NCBI GenBank assembly: GCA_002398875.1
Contig: DHCC01000046.1
Location: forward strand, 1 to 31,138
Length of the DNA stretch: 31,138 nt
Source: Bacteroidales bacterium UBA4912
GTDB lineage: Bacteria > Bacteroidota > Bacteroidia > Bacteroidales > Dysgonomonadaceae
Direction of reading: 5' to 3'
Shown: positions 7,700 to 15,514 of the stretch, piece after piece
Layout: every line of letters begins with the position of its first letter
How positions within the stretch are numbered: position 1 is the stretch's first letter
Notes under the pieces: model-generated
The model's input: only the letters and a program-made list of their open reading frames with translations
Told to the model about the DNA's origin: nothing
Database searches by the model: none
Translations under genes and position numbers: made by a program

Positions 7700-8151
7700 T
7701 GAATCAGCCTCAGGTAAATATAAAGAATAAACGTGCCACATTCGATTATGAATTGCTGGAAGTTTTTACTGCAGGAATTGTTCTTACGGGTACGGAGATT
7801 AAGTCGATACGTCTCGGAAAAGCAAGTCTGGTAGATACATACTGTCAGTTTGAAGGTAGTGGCTTGTGGGTTCGTAACATGAATATATCGCCATACTTTT
7901 ATGGTACATATAACAATCATGACTCACGCAGGGATCGCAAGCTTCTGCTTAATAAAAATGAACTGAGGAAAATAAGGAGGCTCACTAAAGAAACAGGTTA
8001 CACTATTATACCTGTCAGGTTGTTTATAAATGAAAAGGGATTGGCTAAGATAGTCATTGCTGTAGCCAGAGGGAAAAAACAGTATGATAAGCGTCAGTCA
8101 TTAAGGGAAAAGGAGGATAAGCGCGCGATGGACAGAATGTTCAAGAAGTAA
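7699..8151 (+). CDS. smpB: SsrA-binding protein SmpB
   Basis: Binds tmRNA (SsrA) and brings it to stalled ribosomes for trans-translation. The 150 residues have the full SmpB pattern: NKRATFDYELLEVFTAGIVLTGTEIKSIR at the start of the OB fold, then KASLVDTYC, the NMNISPYF segment, DSRRDRKLLLNKNEL, and the lysine-rich C-terminal tail RGKKQYDKRQSLREKEDKR, which becomes helical in the decoding site. The length is typical. The start ATG overlaps the previous stop by one base, a clear coupling signal. The tmRNA gene itself is not in this window. Confidence 0.97.
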   Translation: MNQPQVNIKNKRATFDYELLEVFTAGIVLTGTEIKSIRLGKASLVDTYCQFEGSGLWVRNMNISPYFYGTYNNHDSRRDRKLLLNKNELRKIRRLTKETGYTIIPVRLFINEKGLAKIVIAVARGKKQYDKRQSLREKEDKRAMDRMFKK

Positions 8152-8202
8152 ATCACTCCACAATAGGTTATCTTTTAGTAAAATTATTCGTTTTTATTAT
8201 TT

Positions 8203-9147
8203 ATGCAATTTAAAAAGTATATTCTTATACCGGCTCTGAAGAAGTCGGGTACTACAGCATTATGGCTGATTAAAATGATTCTGCCGATTTCGCTTGCTGT
8301 AAGGTTCTTAGATTATTTCGGAATACTCACATACATAGCAGGGTTTCTTGATCCGGTTTTTATGAATCTGGGACTTCCCGGTAGTACTGCAATCATTTTT
8401 ATAACATCCATTTTTCTTCCACTATACGCACCTCTGGCGATAATAACATCCATGAGCTTAACATTAAGAGAGCTTACTATTCTTGCTTTAATGTGCCAAA
8501 TTGCTCATAACCTTCCGGTGGAGAGTGCTATACAGGCAAAAACAGGTACAACATTCTGGGGAATGACAACATTGCGTATAGTAGTGAGTATCTTAACAGC
8601 TTTTTTACTAAATCTTATTTTACCCGCTGAAATGGGTATGCCACTATTTGTACAGACAGATGTTGTAGTAATTTCTTCAATTGGTGAATTGTTGTTAGCT
8701 TGGTTGCAAGGCTCACTAAAAATAGCACTACTGATATTTGTTATTATCTTTTCTCTGAATCTGTTATACAATATTCTCAATGCTTTTCACCTGATCTCTA
8801 AGCTGAGTAAAGGAGTTGAGCCGCTTCTTAAGTTTTTTGGACTTTCAGCAAATACCGGTTTCCTTTGGCTGATAGGGTATATTGTTGGTTTGGCTTATGG
8901 AGGCGCACTTATGATGGATCAGTTGAAAGAAGGTAAGGTTACACGTGCAGAAGCAAACCTGCTTAATCATCATCTTGCTGTATCACATTCTGTTATTGAG
9001 GATAATCTGCTTTTTGCTGCACTTGGTGTTTCAATTTGGTGGATTTTGGGAGTAAGGTTTGTAATGTCATGGATTGTTGTTTGGTTTCGCAGATTGATAT
9101 TAAGGTTGTCAAGTAAAGGAAAAGTCAATTATAATGTTTATTTTTGA
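8203..9147 (+). CDS. Nucleoside-recognition (Gate) domain membrane protein
   Basis: Predicted inner-membrane permease-like protein of 314 residues. It appears to contain two related halves. The first (about 15-145) includes the Gate-type stretch TAIIFITSIFLPLYAPLAIITS and CQIAHNLPVESAIQ. The second (about 165-310) includes LLKFFGLSANTGFLWLIGYIVGLAYGGALM and HHLAVSHSVIEDNLLFAALG. These polar-in-membrane motifs resemble the nucleoside-recognition (Gate) domain shared by concentrative nucleoside transporters, FeoB and SpmA/SpmB. Eight to ten helices are likely. The substrate cannot be read from sequence. It starts 51 bases after smpB, with only a poor TATCTTTT promoter match between, so it may be read from the smpB transcript. 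Confidence 0.82.
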   Translation: MQFKKYILIPALKKSGTTALWLIKMILPISLAVRFLDYFGILTYIAGFLDPVFMNLGLPGSTAIIFITSIFLPLYAPLAIITSMSLTLRELTILALMCQIAHNLPVESAIQAKTGTTFWGMTTLRIVVSILTAFLLNLILPAEMGMPLFVQTDVVVISSIGELLLAWLQGSLKIALLIFVIIFSLNLLYNILNAFHLISKLSKGVEPLLKFFGLSANTGFLWLIGYIVGLAYGGALMMDQLKEGKVTRAEANLLNHHLAVSHSVIEDNLLFAALGVSIWWILGVRFVMSWIVVWFRRLILRLSSKGKVNYNVYF

Positions 9148-9164
9148 CTTGATATACTCTTATT

Positions 9165-9186
9165 AAACAGGCATAAGACTGTTTTT
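9165..9186 (+). terminator. Possible weak terminator after the Gate-domain gene
   Basis: Six-pair stem AAACAG (9165-9170) with CTGTTT (9179-9184), an eight-base loop and a short T tail. The stem is A/T-rich, so termination may be partial. Confidence 0.35.
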
Positions 9187-9187
9187 A

Positions 9188-9216
9188 CATTAAATATTCT
9201 GCCAGGATATTTAATG
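9188..9216. repeat. 29-bp near-perfect palindrome upstream of metH
   Basis: From CATTAAATAT (9188-9197) to ATATTTAATG (9207-9216), 13 of 14 symmetric pairs match around a single central base (9202); the remaining pair is T/G. It lies 34 bases before the metH start. There is no T-run after it and the loop would be too tight for a good terminator, so an operator for a dimeric regulator is the better guess. Confidence 0.6.
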
Positions 9217-9250
9217 ATCGGGTAATAAAATAAAAGTAAAGAGAATAAAG

Positions 9251-12200
9251 ATGAAATTGGAAAAACTTTTATCCGATCGCATCCTGATTTTGGATGGTGC
9301 GATGGGAACTATGATACAGAGATACAAGCTTACTGAAGAGGATTTCAGAGGTGAGCGATTCAAGGATTTTGATGTACTGCTTAAAGGTAATAATGACCTG
9401 TTATCTTTAACAAGACAGGATGTGATAAGTGAGATACATCGAGAGTATCTTGCTGCAGGTGCTGATATAATAGAAACCAATACATTCAATTCTACCTCAA
9501 TCTCAATGCAGGATTACAAGATGAGTCATCTTGCAGGTGAGATAAACAGGGCTGCTGTAAAACTGGCTCGTGAAGCAGCAGACGAGTATACAAAGCTGAC
9601 ACCGGATAAGCCGCGTTTTGTGGCAGGGTCGATTGGACCTACTAATAAAACTGCTTCTATGAGTCCGAGGGTTGAAGAGCCAATGTATCGTGCAGCTACT
9701 TTTGATGACTTTAAATTAGCGTACAAAGAGCAAATAAAAGCACTAGTAGAGGGTGGGGCAGATTTGCTTCTGATTGAAACAATATTTGATACCCTTAATG
9801 CTAAGGCTGCTATTTTTGCAGCAGAGGAGGTTGCAGCTGAGACAGGTATAAACACTCCACTTATGCTTTCTGTTACGCTGTCAGATAAAGCAGGCAGGAC
9901 CTTATCAGGTCAGACGCTTACTGCTTTTGTTGCTTCTGTAAGTCATGCAAAGCCACTGATAATTGGTCTGAACTGTTCTCTGGGTGCTGCTGAGTTAAAG
10001 CCTTACGTGAAAGAGTTGGGTAAAGCTGCTCCATTCTATATTTCAACATATCCAAATGCCGGCTTACCTAATCAACTCGGTGAATATGATGAGACACCAG
10101 AAAAAATGGCTTCTCAGATTAAGGAATTTATTGATGAAGAACTGGTAAATATTGTTGGTGGATGTTGTGGTACCACACCTGAACATATTTCAAAATATGT
10201 GGAAATGGTAAAAGATGCTGTACCACACAAGAAAACTAATCAACCCGAATATATGCAGTTATCCGGATTAGAGCTGCTTGAGGTTTCGCCTCAAATTAAT
10301 TTTCTTAATATCGGTGAGAGATGTAATGTAGCAGGTTCCCGAAAATTCTTAAGGTTAATTAAGGAACAAAAATATGAGGAAGCGCTTGATATAGCACGTA
10401 AGCAAGTTGAGGATGGAGCTCAGGTTCTGGATATTAACATGGATGAAGGTCTTCTGGATGGTGTTCAGGAGATGACCAATTTCCTTAATATGCTTGCTTC
10501 AGATCCTGATGTGTCAAGAGTACCTATTATGATTGACTCTTCGGACTGGAACGTTCTGGAGGCTGGTTTGAAATGTGTTCAGGGTAAACCAATTCTTAAT
10601 TCTATCTCATTAAAAAACGGTGAAGAAGAATTTCTGAAACAGGCAAAACTTGCACAGATGTATGGTGCAGCAGTAGTTGTAATGGCTTTTGATGAAACAG
10701 GTCAGGCGGCAAGTTATGAACGACGTATTGAAATTTGTGAGCGTGCTTACAGATTACTCATAGAAAGTGGTTTTGATCCCAAGGATATTATCTTTGACCC
10801 TAATATTCTGGCTATTGCAACCGGCATGGATGAACATAAGAATTATGCCGTCGATTTTATAAGATCAGTTGCTTGGATAAAAGAAAACCTGCCGCAGGCG
10901 AAAGTTAGCGGGGGTGTGAGCAATCTTTCTTTTTCATTCAGAGGAAATGATTATATACGAGAACTGATGCACTCAGCATTTCTTTATCATGCTATAAATG
11001 CGGGACTCGACATGGGGATTGTGAATCCTGCTCAATCTGTTATCTATGAAGATATTCCTGCAGAAGAAAAGGAGCTTGTGGAGGATGTTATTTTCAACAG
11101 GAAAGATGATGCTACTGAACTATTAATGGCTTATGCTGAAAAGATTAAAACGGAAAAAACCCCGGAGTCTGAGCAAGTAAAAGCTGAGGTATGGCGTAAT
11201 CATGCACTTGATGAAAGATTAAGTTACGCACTCGTTAAAGGTATCAGTGACTACATGGAGGAGGATCTTTCTGAAGCTCTTGAAAAATATCCGCGTGCAG
11301 TGGATATTATTGATCAACCGCTGATGGAAGGTATGAATCGTGTAGGCGACCTGTTTGGAGCAGGTAAAATGTTTCTTCCTCAGGTAGTGAAAGCTGCAAG
11401 GGCTATGAAAAAGGCGGTTGCTATTTTACAGCCTGTACTTGAAGCTGAGAAATCATCTGAAGAGTCTAATAAAGCAGGCAAGATTTTACTGGCCACGGTT
11501 AAAGGGGATGTGCATGACATAGGGAAAAATATTGTGTCAATCGTATTATCATGTAACAACTATGATATTATTGACCTTGGTGTGATGGTTCCACCTGAGA
11601 AAATTATTGAGACGATTATTAAAGAGCAACCGGATATAGTTGGCTTGAGCGGATTAATCACTCCTTCATTGAGCGAAATGGGTGTAGTGGCTGAAGAGAT
11701 GCAAAAAGCAGGGCTTAATATCCCGTTGCTGATTGGTGGTGCCACAACTTCAAAATTGCATACAGCACTCAAGATTGAGCCGAAATATAATAACGGACCT
11801 GTTGTATACGTTAAGGATGCTTCACAGGCTCCCTCTGCTGTTGCTAACCTGATGAACAAAGATAACAGAGCGGATTATATTGAAAAAGTAAAAGAGGAAT
11901 ATGAGCGCCTCAGGGAAAATTATTCGCAGAAGGAAGTAGAATTGGTCAGTATCAAAGAAGCACGAGAAAATGCTTATAAAATAGATTGGGACTCATTTGA
12001 ATCTTATAAACCAAATCAGCTCGGTCGCATAAAACTGGATAAAATACAAGTCTCAGAAATCATCCCCTGGCTGGATTGGAAGTTCTTGTTTCCTGCATGG
12101 AACTTATCAGCTCGTTTTCATACAATTACCAAGATTGGAAAAAGTGATATAGAGAGAGCTGAATGGCTGGAAGGTTTTAGAGAAGATGATCGAGAAAAAG

Positions 12201-12955
12201 GTATAGAGGCAATCAAACTATATGATGATGCTGTAGAGATGTTGAATAAATTTGTGTCTGACGATGTGGATTACATTAAGGCTGTTTACGGTATCTATGA
12301 AGCTTATGGTGAAAGAGATACGATTTTCATTAAGAGTGATACAGGTACAAATTACACCGCATTTCCTTTCCTGCGTCAGCAGAAAAAATCCAAGAAAAAT
12401 GAATATTACTGCCTGAGCGATTTTACTGCACCACTTGAATCCGGCAAGAAAGATTATATTGGAGCATTTGCTGTAACAGCAGGCTATGGTGCTGATGAGC
12501 AATTGGATAAATACAGTGCTGAGGGTGATGAATATAACGGATTATTGATGAAGTCGCTGCTGGACAGGCTGGCTGAAGCCGCTACAGAATGGCTGCATGC
12601 AAAAGTACGTCGAGAATATTGGGGTTACGCTTCGGATGAGAATCTTACTGTAGATGAAATGCTGGCAGTGAGATTTCAGGGCATTCGTCCTGCAGTTGGT
12701 TATCCGTCAATCCCTGATCAGACAATCAATTTTACATTGCATGACCTTTTATCTACTGAAGAAATTGGTATTACTTTAACTGAAAATGGAGTAATGTACC
12801 CTAATGCTTCGGTGAGCGGATTGTTTTTTGCACATCCTCAATCCAAATATTTCGGAATTGGTGAAATTGATGAGGCTCAGATGCAAGATTATGCAAAAAG
12901 AAAAGGGCAAAAACCCGAAGATATAAGAAAATTTCTTCTTGCTAATTTAGGATAA
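9251..12955 (+). CDS. metH: Cobalamin-dependent methionine synthase
   Basis: Transfers the methyl group of methyltetrahydrofolate through cobalamin to homocysteine, giving methionine. The 1,234 residues carry all four modules. Homocysteine domain (about 1-325): GAMGTMIQRY, and zinc ligands Cys242 (GLNCSLGA) and Cys305-Cys306 (GGCCGTTPEH). Pterin domain (about 345-615): NIGERCNVAGSRKF, DINMDEG, IMIDSS. Cobalamin module (about 645-890): cap helices, then DVHDIGKN with the cobalt-ligand His755, VGLSGLITPS and LIGGATTS. Reactivation domain (about 905-1234): RFQGIRPAVGYPSIPD, which binds S-adenosylmethionine. It is complete, so it can be repaired by reductive methylation. The 103-base upstream gap is too short for a cobalamin riboswitch but holds a 29-bp palindrome. 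The cell must obtain B12; no B12 genes are in the window. Confidence 0.98.
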   Translation: MKLEKLLSDRILILDGAMGTMIQRYKLTEEDFRGERFKDFDVLLKGNNDLLSLTRQDVISEIHREYLAAGADIIETNTFNSTSISMQDYKMSHLAGEINRAAVKLAREAADEYTKLTPDKPRFVAGSIGPTNKTASMSPRVEEPMYRAATFDDFKLAYKEQIKALVEGGADLLLIETIFDTLNAKAAIFAAEEVAAETGINTPLMLSVTLSDKAGRTLSGQTLTAFVASVSHAKPLIIGLNCSLGAAELKPYVKELGKAAPFYISTYPNAGLPNQLGEYDETPEKMASQIKEFIDEELVNIVGGCCGTTPEHISKYVEMVKDAVPHKKTNQPEYMQLSGLELLEVSPQINFLNIGERCNVAGSRKFLRLIKEQKYEEALDIARKQVEDGAQVLDINMDEGLLDGVQEMTNFLNMLASDPDVSRVPIMIDSSDWNVLEAGLKCVQGKPILNSISLKNGEEEFLKQAKLAQMYGAAVVVMAFDETGQAASYERRIEICERAYRLLIESGFDPKDIIFDPNILAIATGMDEHKNYAVDFIRSVAWIKENLPQAKVSGGVSNLSFSFRGNDYIRELMHSAFLYHAINAGLDMGIVNPAQSVIYEDIPAEEKELVEDVIFNRKDDATELLMAYAEKIKTEKTPESEQVKAEVWRNHALDERLSYALVKGISDYMEEDLSEALEKYPRAVDIIDQPLMEGMNRVGDLFGAGKMFLPQVVKAARAMKKAVAILQPVLEAEKSSEESNKAGKILLATVKGDVHDIGKNIVSIVLSCNNYDIIDLGVMVPPEKIIETIIKEQPDIVGLSGLITPSLSEMGVVAEEMQKAGLNIPLLIGGATTSKLHTALKIEPKYNNGPVVYVKDASQAPSAVANLMNKDNRADYIEKVKEEYERLRENYSQKEVELVSIKEARENAYKIDWDSFESYKPNQLGRIKLDKIQVSEIIPWLDWKFLFPAWNLSARFHTITKIGKSDIERAEWLEGFREDDREKGIEAIKLYDDAVEMLNKFVSDDVDYIKAVYGIYEAYGERDTIFIKSDTGTNYTAFPFLRQQKKSKKNEYYCLSDFTAPLESGKKDYIGAFAVTAGYGADEQLDKYSAEGDEYNGLLMKSLLDRLAEAATEWLHAKVRREYWGYASDENLTVDEMLAVRFQGIRPAVGYPSIPDQTINFTLHDLLSTEEIGITLTENGVMYPNASVSGLFFAHPQSKYFGIGEIDEAQMQDYAKRKGQKPEDIRKFLLANLG

Positions 12956-12973
12956 ATGTATTCCGAAATTAAG

Positions 12974-12981
12974 TATCTTTG
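12974..12981 (+). promoter_or_regulatory. -7 promoter element of the threonine aldolase gene
   Basis: TATCTTTG, a full match to TAnnTTTG, 18 bases before the start codon at 13000. It indicates the gene is transcribed independently of metH. Confidence 0.6.
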
Positions 12982-12999
12982 TAAATAAAAGTTACTTAA

Positions 13000-14031
13000 A
13001 TGAGAAGTTTTGGCAGTGACAATAATTCGGGAGTACATCCTCGAATAATGAAGGCTTTATTAGAAGCAAATGTCGATCACACAATAGCTTATGGTGATGA
13101 TAAATGGACAGCAGAAGCCGCTGGTCTGATTAGCGAATTACTTGGAAACAGAGAAATTGATCCCTATTTTATGTTCAACGGTACAGGTGCTAATGTTGTT
13201 GCACTCGAAGCTTGCACTTTACCTTTTCATTCAATATTGTGTGCTACAACTGCACATATAGCCGTAGATGAGTGCGGAGCTCCGGTGAAAATGACCGGTG
13301 CTTCATTAAAGGAGATTCCGACTCCTGACGGTAAGCTTACTCCTGAACTTATCATACCTCATCTTCATGGCTTCGGATTTGAGCATCATTCACAGCCTAA
13401 AGTAATCGCAATTTCCCAGACAACAGAACTTGGAACGGCATACACAACCGAGGAGTTGAAAGCATTAGCTCAATTGGCGCATAAGCATGATATGTATCTT
13501 TTTGTTGACGGTACACGAATCGCAAACGCTTGCGCCTTTTTGAATGTTAGTCTCAAAGAGATGACGGTTGACTGTGGTGTTGATATCTTTACTCTAGGTG
13601 GTACAAAAAACGGTTTAATGTTCGGCGAAGCATTAGTGCCTTTACGCAAAGAGCTGTCTGAGAATATCAAGTACTACAGAAAACAAACTACACAGCTGTA
13701 TTCAAAGATGAGGTATATTTCCGCACAGTTTATTCCTTATCTGAATGAGAACATCTGGATGCTGAATGCAGAAAAGTCTAATAAAGCAGCACAAAAGTTG
13801 TATTCCGAGATGGTTAATATAAAAGGTGTTGAGATTACACAGCCAGTTGAGTCGAACGCACTCTTTTTTATTCTTCCCAAAGAAATTACAGACAAGCTTC
13901 GTGAGCGATATTTTTTCTATGACTGGGATGAAAGTCGCAACGAAATGCGTTTGGTATGCTCGTGGGATACAACAGAAGAAGATATTTATAATTTCATTGA
14001 TTACCTTAAAAGAATAACCGAAAACAATTGA
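13000..14031 (+). CDS. ltaE: Low-specificity L-threonine aldolase family protein
   Basis: PLP-dependent fold-type I lyase that splits L-threonine or L-allo-threonine to glycine and acetaldehyde in the cytoplasm. The 343 residues match the family in length. Motifs include SDNNSGVHPRIMKAL at the start, the YGDDKWT substrate-site loop, FNGTGANVVAL, ISQTTELGTAYT, the PLP-pyridine Asp in FVDGTRIANA (about 169-177), and the PLP Schiff-base Lys203 in TLGGTKNG. The C-terminal small domain ends in MRLVCSWDTTEEDI. It has its own promoter element after metH. The next gene follows 32 bases later on the same strand. Exact stereochemical preference cannot be told from the sequence; other beta-eliminating lyases share this fold. 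Confidence 0.9.
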   Translation: MRSFGSDNNSGVHPRIMKALLEANVDHTIAYGDDKWTAEAAGLISELLGNREIDPYFMFNGTGANVVALEACTLPFHSILCATTAHIAVDECGAPVKMTGASLKEIPTPDGKLTPELIIPHLHGFGFEHHSQPKVIAISQTTELGTAYTTEELKALAQLAHKHDMYLFVDGTRIANACAFLNVSLKEMTVDCGVDIFTLGGTKNGLMFGEALVPLRKELSENIKYYRKQTTQLYSKMRYISAQFIPYLNENIWMLNAEKSNKAAQKLYSEMVNIKGVEITQPVESNALFFILPKEITDKLRERYFFYDWDESRNEMRLVCSWDTTEEDIYNFIDYLKRITENN

Positions 14032-14063
14032 CTAATAACTAATATTTATTCATTATATAATCT

Positions 14064-14627
14064 ATGTTTGATTTTTTAGATGTTTACCCCTGGATGCTAC
14101 CGGTTTTGATATTTTTTGGTCGCGTAGTTGACGTTTCCTTAGGTACCCTGCGTATTATATTTGTTTCAAAAGGAGAGAAGTATAAAGCTCCAATAATAGG
14201 ATTTGTTGAGGTCTTTATATGGGTAGTGGTAATTTCACAAATTCTCTCACGAGCAAATGACTTAGTCTCATATCTGTCTTATGCAGCAGGATATGCTACC
14301 GGAAACTATGTCGGTATTCTACTTGAAAACAGGATAGCTTATGGTATTGTTCTTTGCAGAATATATACTCAAAAGGATGGTAATGTGTTAATCCAGGCAC
14401 TTAATAAGTTGAACTTCGGGGCTACCGTTACACATGGAAGAGGTTCAACAAATGAGGTGGATATAATTGAAACCGTTGTTGACAGGAAAGAGATGAAAAC
14501 CTTAGAAATGACAATTAACAACTTCGACAAGAATAGTTTCTACGTTGTTGAGGATGTACGTACAAAGCAGAACGGCATATTCCCGAAACGTAAAACAATA
14601 CTCAATCGCTGGAGAATAGGGAAGTAG
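14064..14627 (+). CDS. UPF0316 (DUF2179-type) membrane protein
   Basis: Membrane protein of 187 residues of unknown function. Three hydrophobic helices at the N-terminus (about 8-26, 41-60, 66-90) include the family signature GRVVDVSLGTLRIIFVSKGEK and the helix IIGFVEVFIWVVVISQ. A cytoplasmic C-terminal domain (about 100-175) with GATVTHGRGSTNEVDII and NFDKNSFYVVEDVRTKQ resembles the DUF2179 ligand-binding-like fold found in this family and in YitT proteins. The length fits UPF0316. It may share the threonine aldolase transcript. Its stop lies one base from the stop of the converging mazG gene, and both stop codons sit in a 15-bp palindrome at 14621-14635. Confidence 0.85.
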   Translation: MFDFLDVYPWMLPVLIFFGRVVDVSLGTLRIIFVSKGEKYKAPIIGFVEVFIWVVVISQILSRANDLVSYLSYAAGYATGNYVGILLENRIAYGIVLCRIYTQKDGNVLIQALNKLNFGATVTHGRGSTNEVDIIETVVDRKEMKTLEMTINNFDKNSFYVVEDVRTKQNGIFPKRKTILNRWRIGK

Positions 14628-14628
14628 G

Positions 14629-15417
14629 CTACTTCTTCTCGGTCAGTTTTGCTTCCTGCCATATCTCTTCCAGTTCTTCAAGTGTAAGCTGATTCAATAG
14701 CTTACCCTGCTCCTTTACCTTTTTCTCCATATAGTTAAAACGATAAATAAACTTTTGGTTAGTACGCTCCAGGGCATTGTCCGGATTCACTTTGTAAAGA
14801 CGTGCCGCATTAATGATGCTGAATATTAAATCACCGAACTCTGCTTCGGTTTTATCTGCATCCATTTTATCTATTTCAGCCTTAAGCTCAAGCATTTCCT
14901 CTTTAACCTTATCCCATACATCTTGACGTTGTTGCCAGTCGAATCCCGAGTTGCGTGCTTTATCCTGTATCCTGTATGCTTTTACAAGAGAGGGCAATGC
15001 TGTGGGCACACCCTCGAGTACTGTTTTATTACCCCCTTTTTCTTTAAGTTTGATCTGTTCCCACGACTGCTCTACCTTGCTTGCTGAATCAATCTTTTTG
15101 TCTCCGAATACATGAGGATGTCTGAAAATCAATTTGTCAGAGATGGAATTGCAAACGTCAGCCACATCAAAAGCCTCTTTTTCTTCCCCAATTTTTGAGT
15201 AGAATACTATATGAAGCAGCAGATCACCCAGCTCTTTTTTTATTTCATTATTGTCATCATTAATGATTGCTTCAGCCAGCTCATAAGTTTCCTCTATAGT
15301 ATTGGCGCGAAGGCTTTCATTGGTCTGTTTATGATCCCACGGGCATTTCTCGCGAAGTTCATCCATTATATCAAGTAATCGCCCGAAAGCCTCCAGTTTC
15401 TCTTGTCTGCTGTTCAT
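14629..15417 (-). CDS. mazG: Nucleoside triphosphate pyrophosphohydrolase MazG
   Basis: Hydrolyses nucleoside triphosphates to monophosphates plus pyrophosphate, cleaning abnormal nucleotides and influencing alarmone levels. The 262 residues hold two MazG repeats. The first (about 20-110) shows CPWDHKQTNESL, the metal-binding EETYELAEAI and KKELGDLLLHIVFYSKI. The second (about 150-250) shows KAYRIQDKARNSGFDW, VKEEMLELKAEI and EAEFGDLIFSIINAARL. Both copies keep the EExxE...ExxD metal ligands. It lies 97 bases downstream of dsbD, beyond that gene's terminator; I see no good TAnnTTTG element for it. It converges on the UPF0316 gene with one base between stops. Confidence 0.95.
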   Translation of the reverse strand: MNSRQEKLEAFGRLLDIMDELREKCPWDHKQTNESLRANTIEETYELAEAIINDDNNEIKKELGDLLLHIVFYSKIGEEKEAFDVADVCNSISDKLIFRHPHVFGDKKIDSASKVEQSWEQIKLKEKGGNKTVLEGVPTALPSLVKAYRIQDKARNSGFDWQQRQDVWDKVKEEMLELKAEIDKMDADKTEAEFGDLIFSIINAARLYKVNPDNALERTNQKFIYRFNYMEKKVKEQGKLLNQLTLEELEEIWQEAKLTEKK

Positions 15418-15470
15418 TATAAGTAATAGGTTTATCTGAGTAATTTATATTATTAAACTGAGCTTATCTT

Positions 15471-15503
15471 AAAAAGAGAAGAGACGGAAATAAACCGTCT
15501 CTT
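15471..15503 (-). terminator. Rho-independent terminator of dsbD
   Basis: Nine-pair perfect stem AAGAGACGG (15479-15487) with CCGTCTCTT (15495-15503) and a seven-base loop. On the minus strand it is followed, after four bases, by five T (15471-15475). It lies 11 bases beyond the dsbD stop. Confidence 0.75.
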
Positions 15504-15514
15504 ATGTATGATAG

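Noticed and set aside
9148..9250. Cobalamin or SAM riboswitch upstream of metH
   Set aside because: Only 103 bases are available and no B12-box or SAM-riboswitch-like pairing is visible; the palindrome there has a one-base centre and does not resemble either.
9526..12502. Minus-strand open frames of about 95-110 codons inside metH
   Set aside because: All lie opposite conserved metH domains, lack promoters and show no family resemblance.
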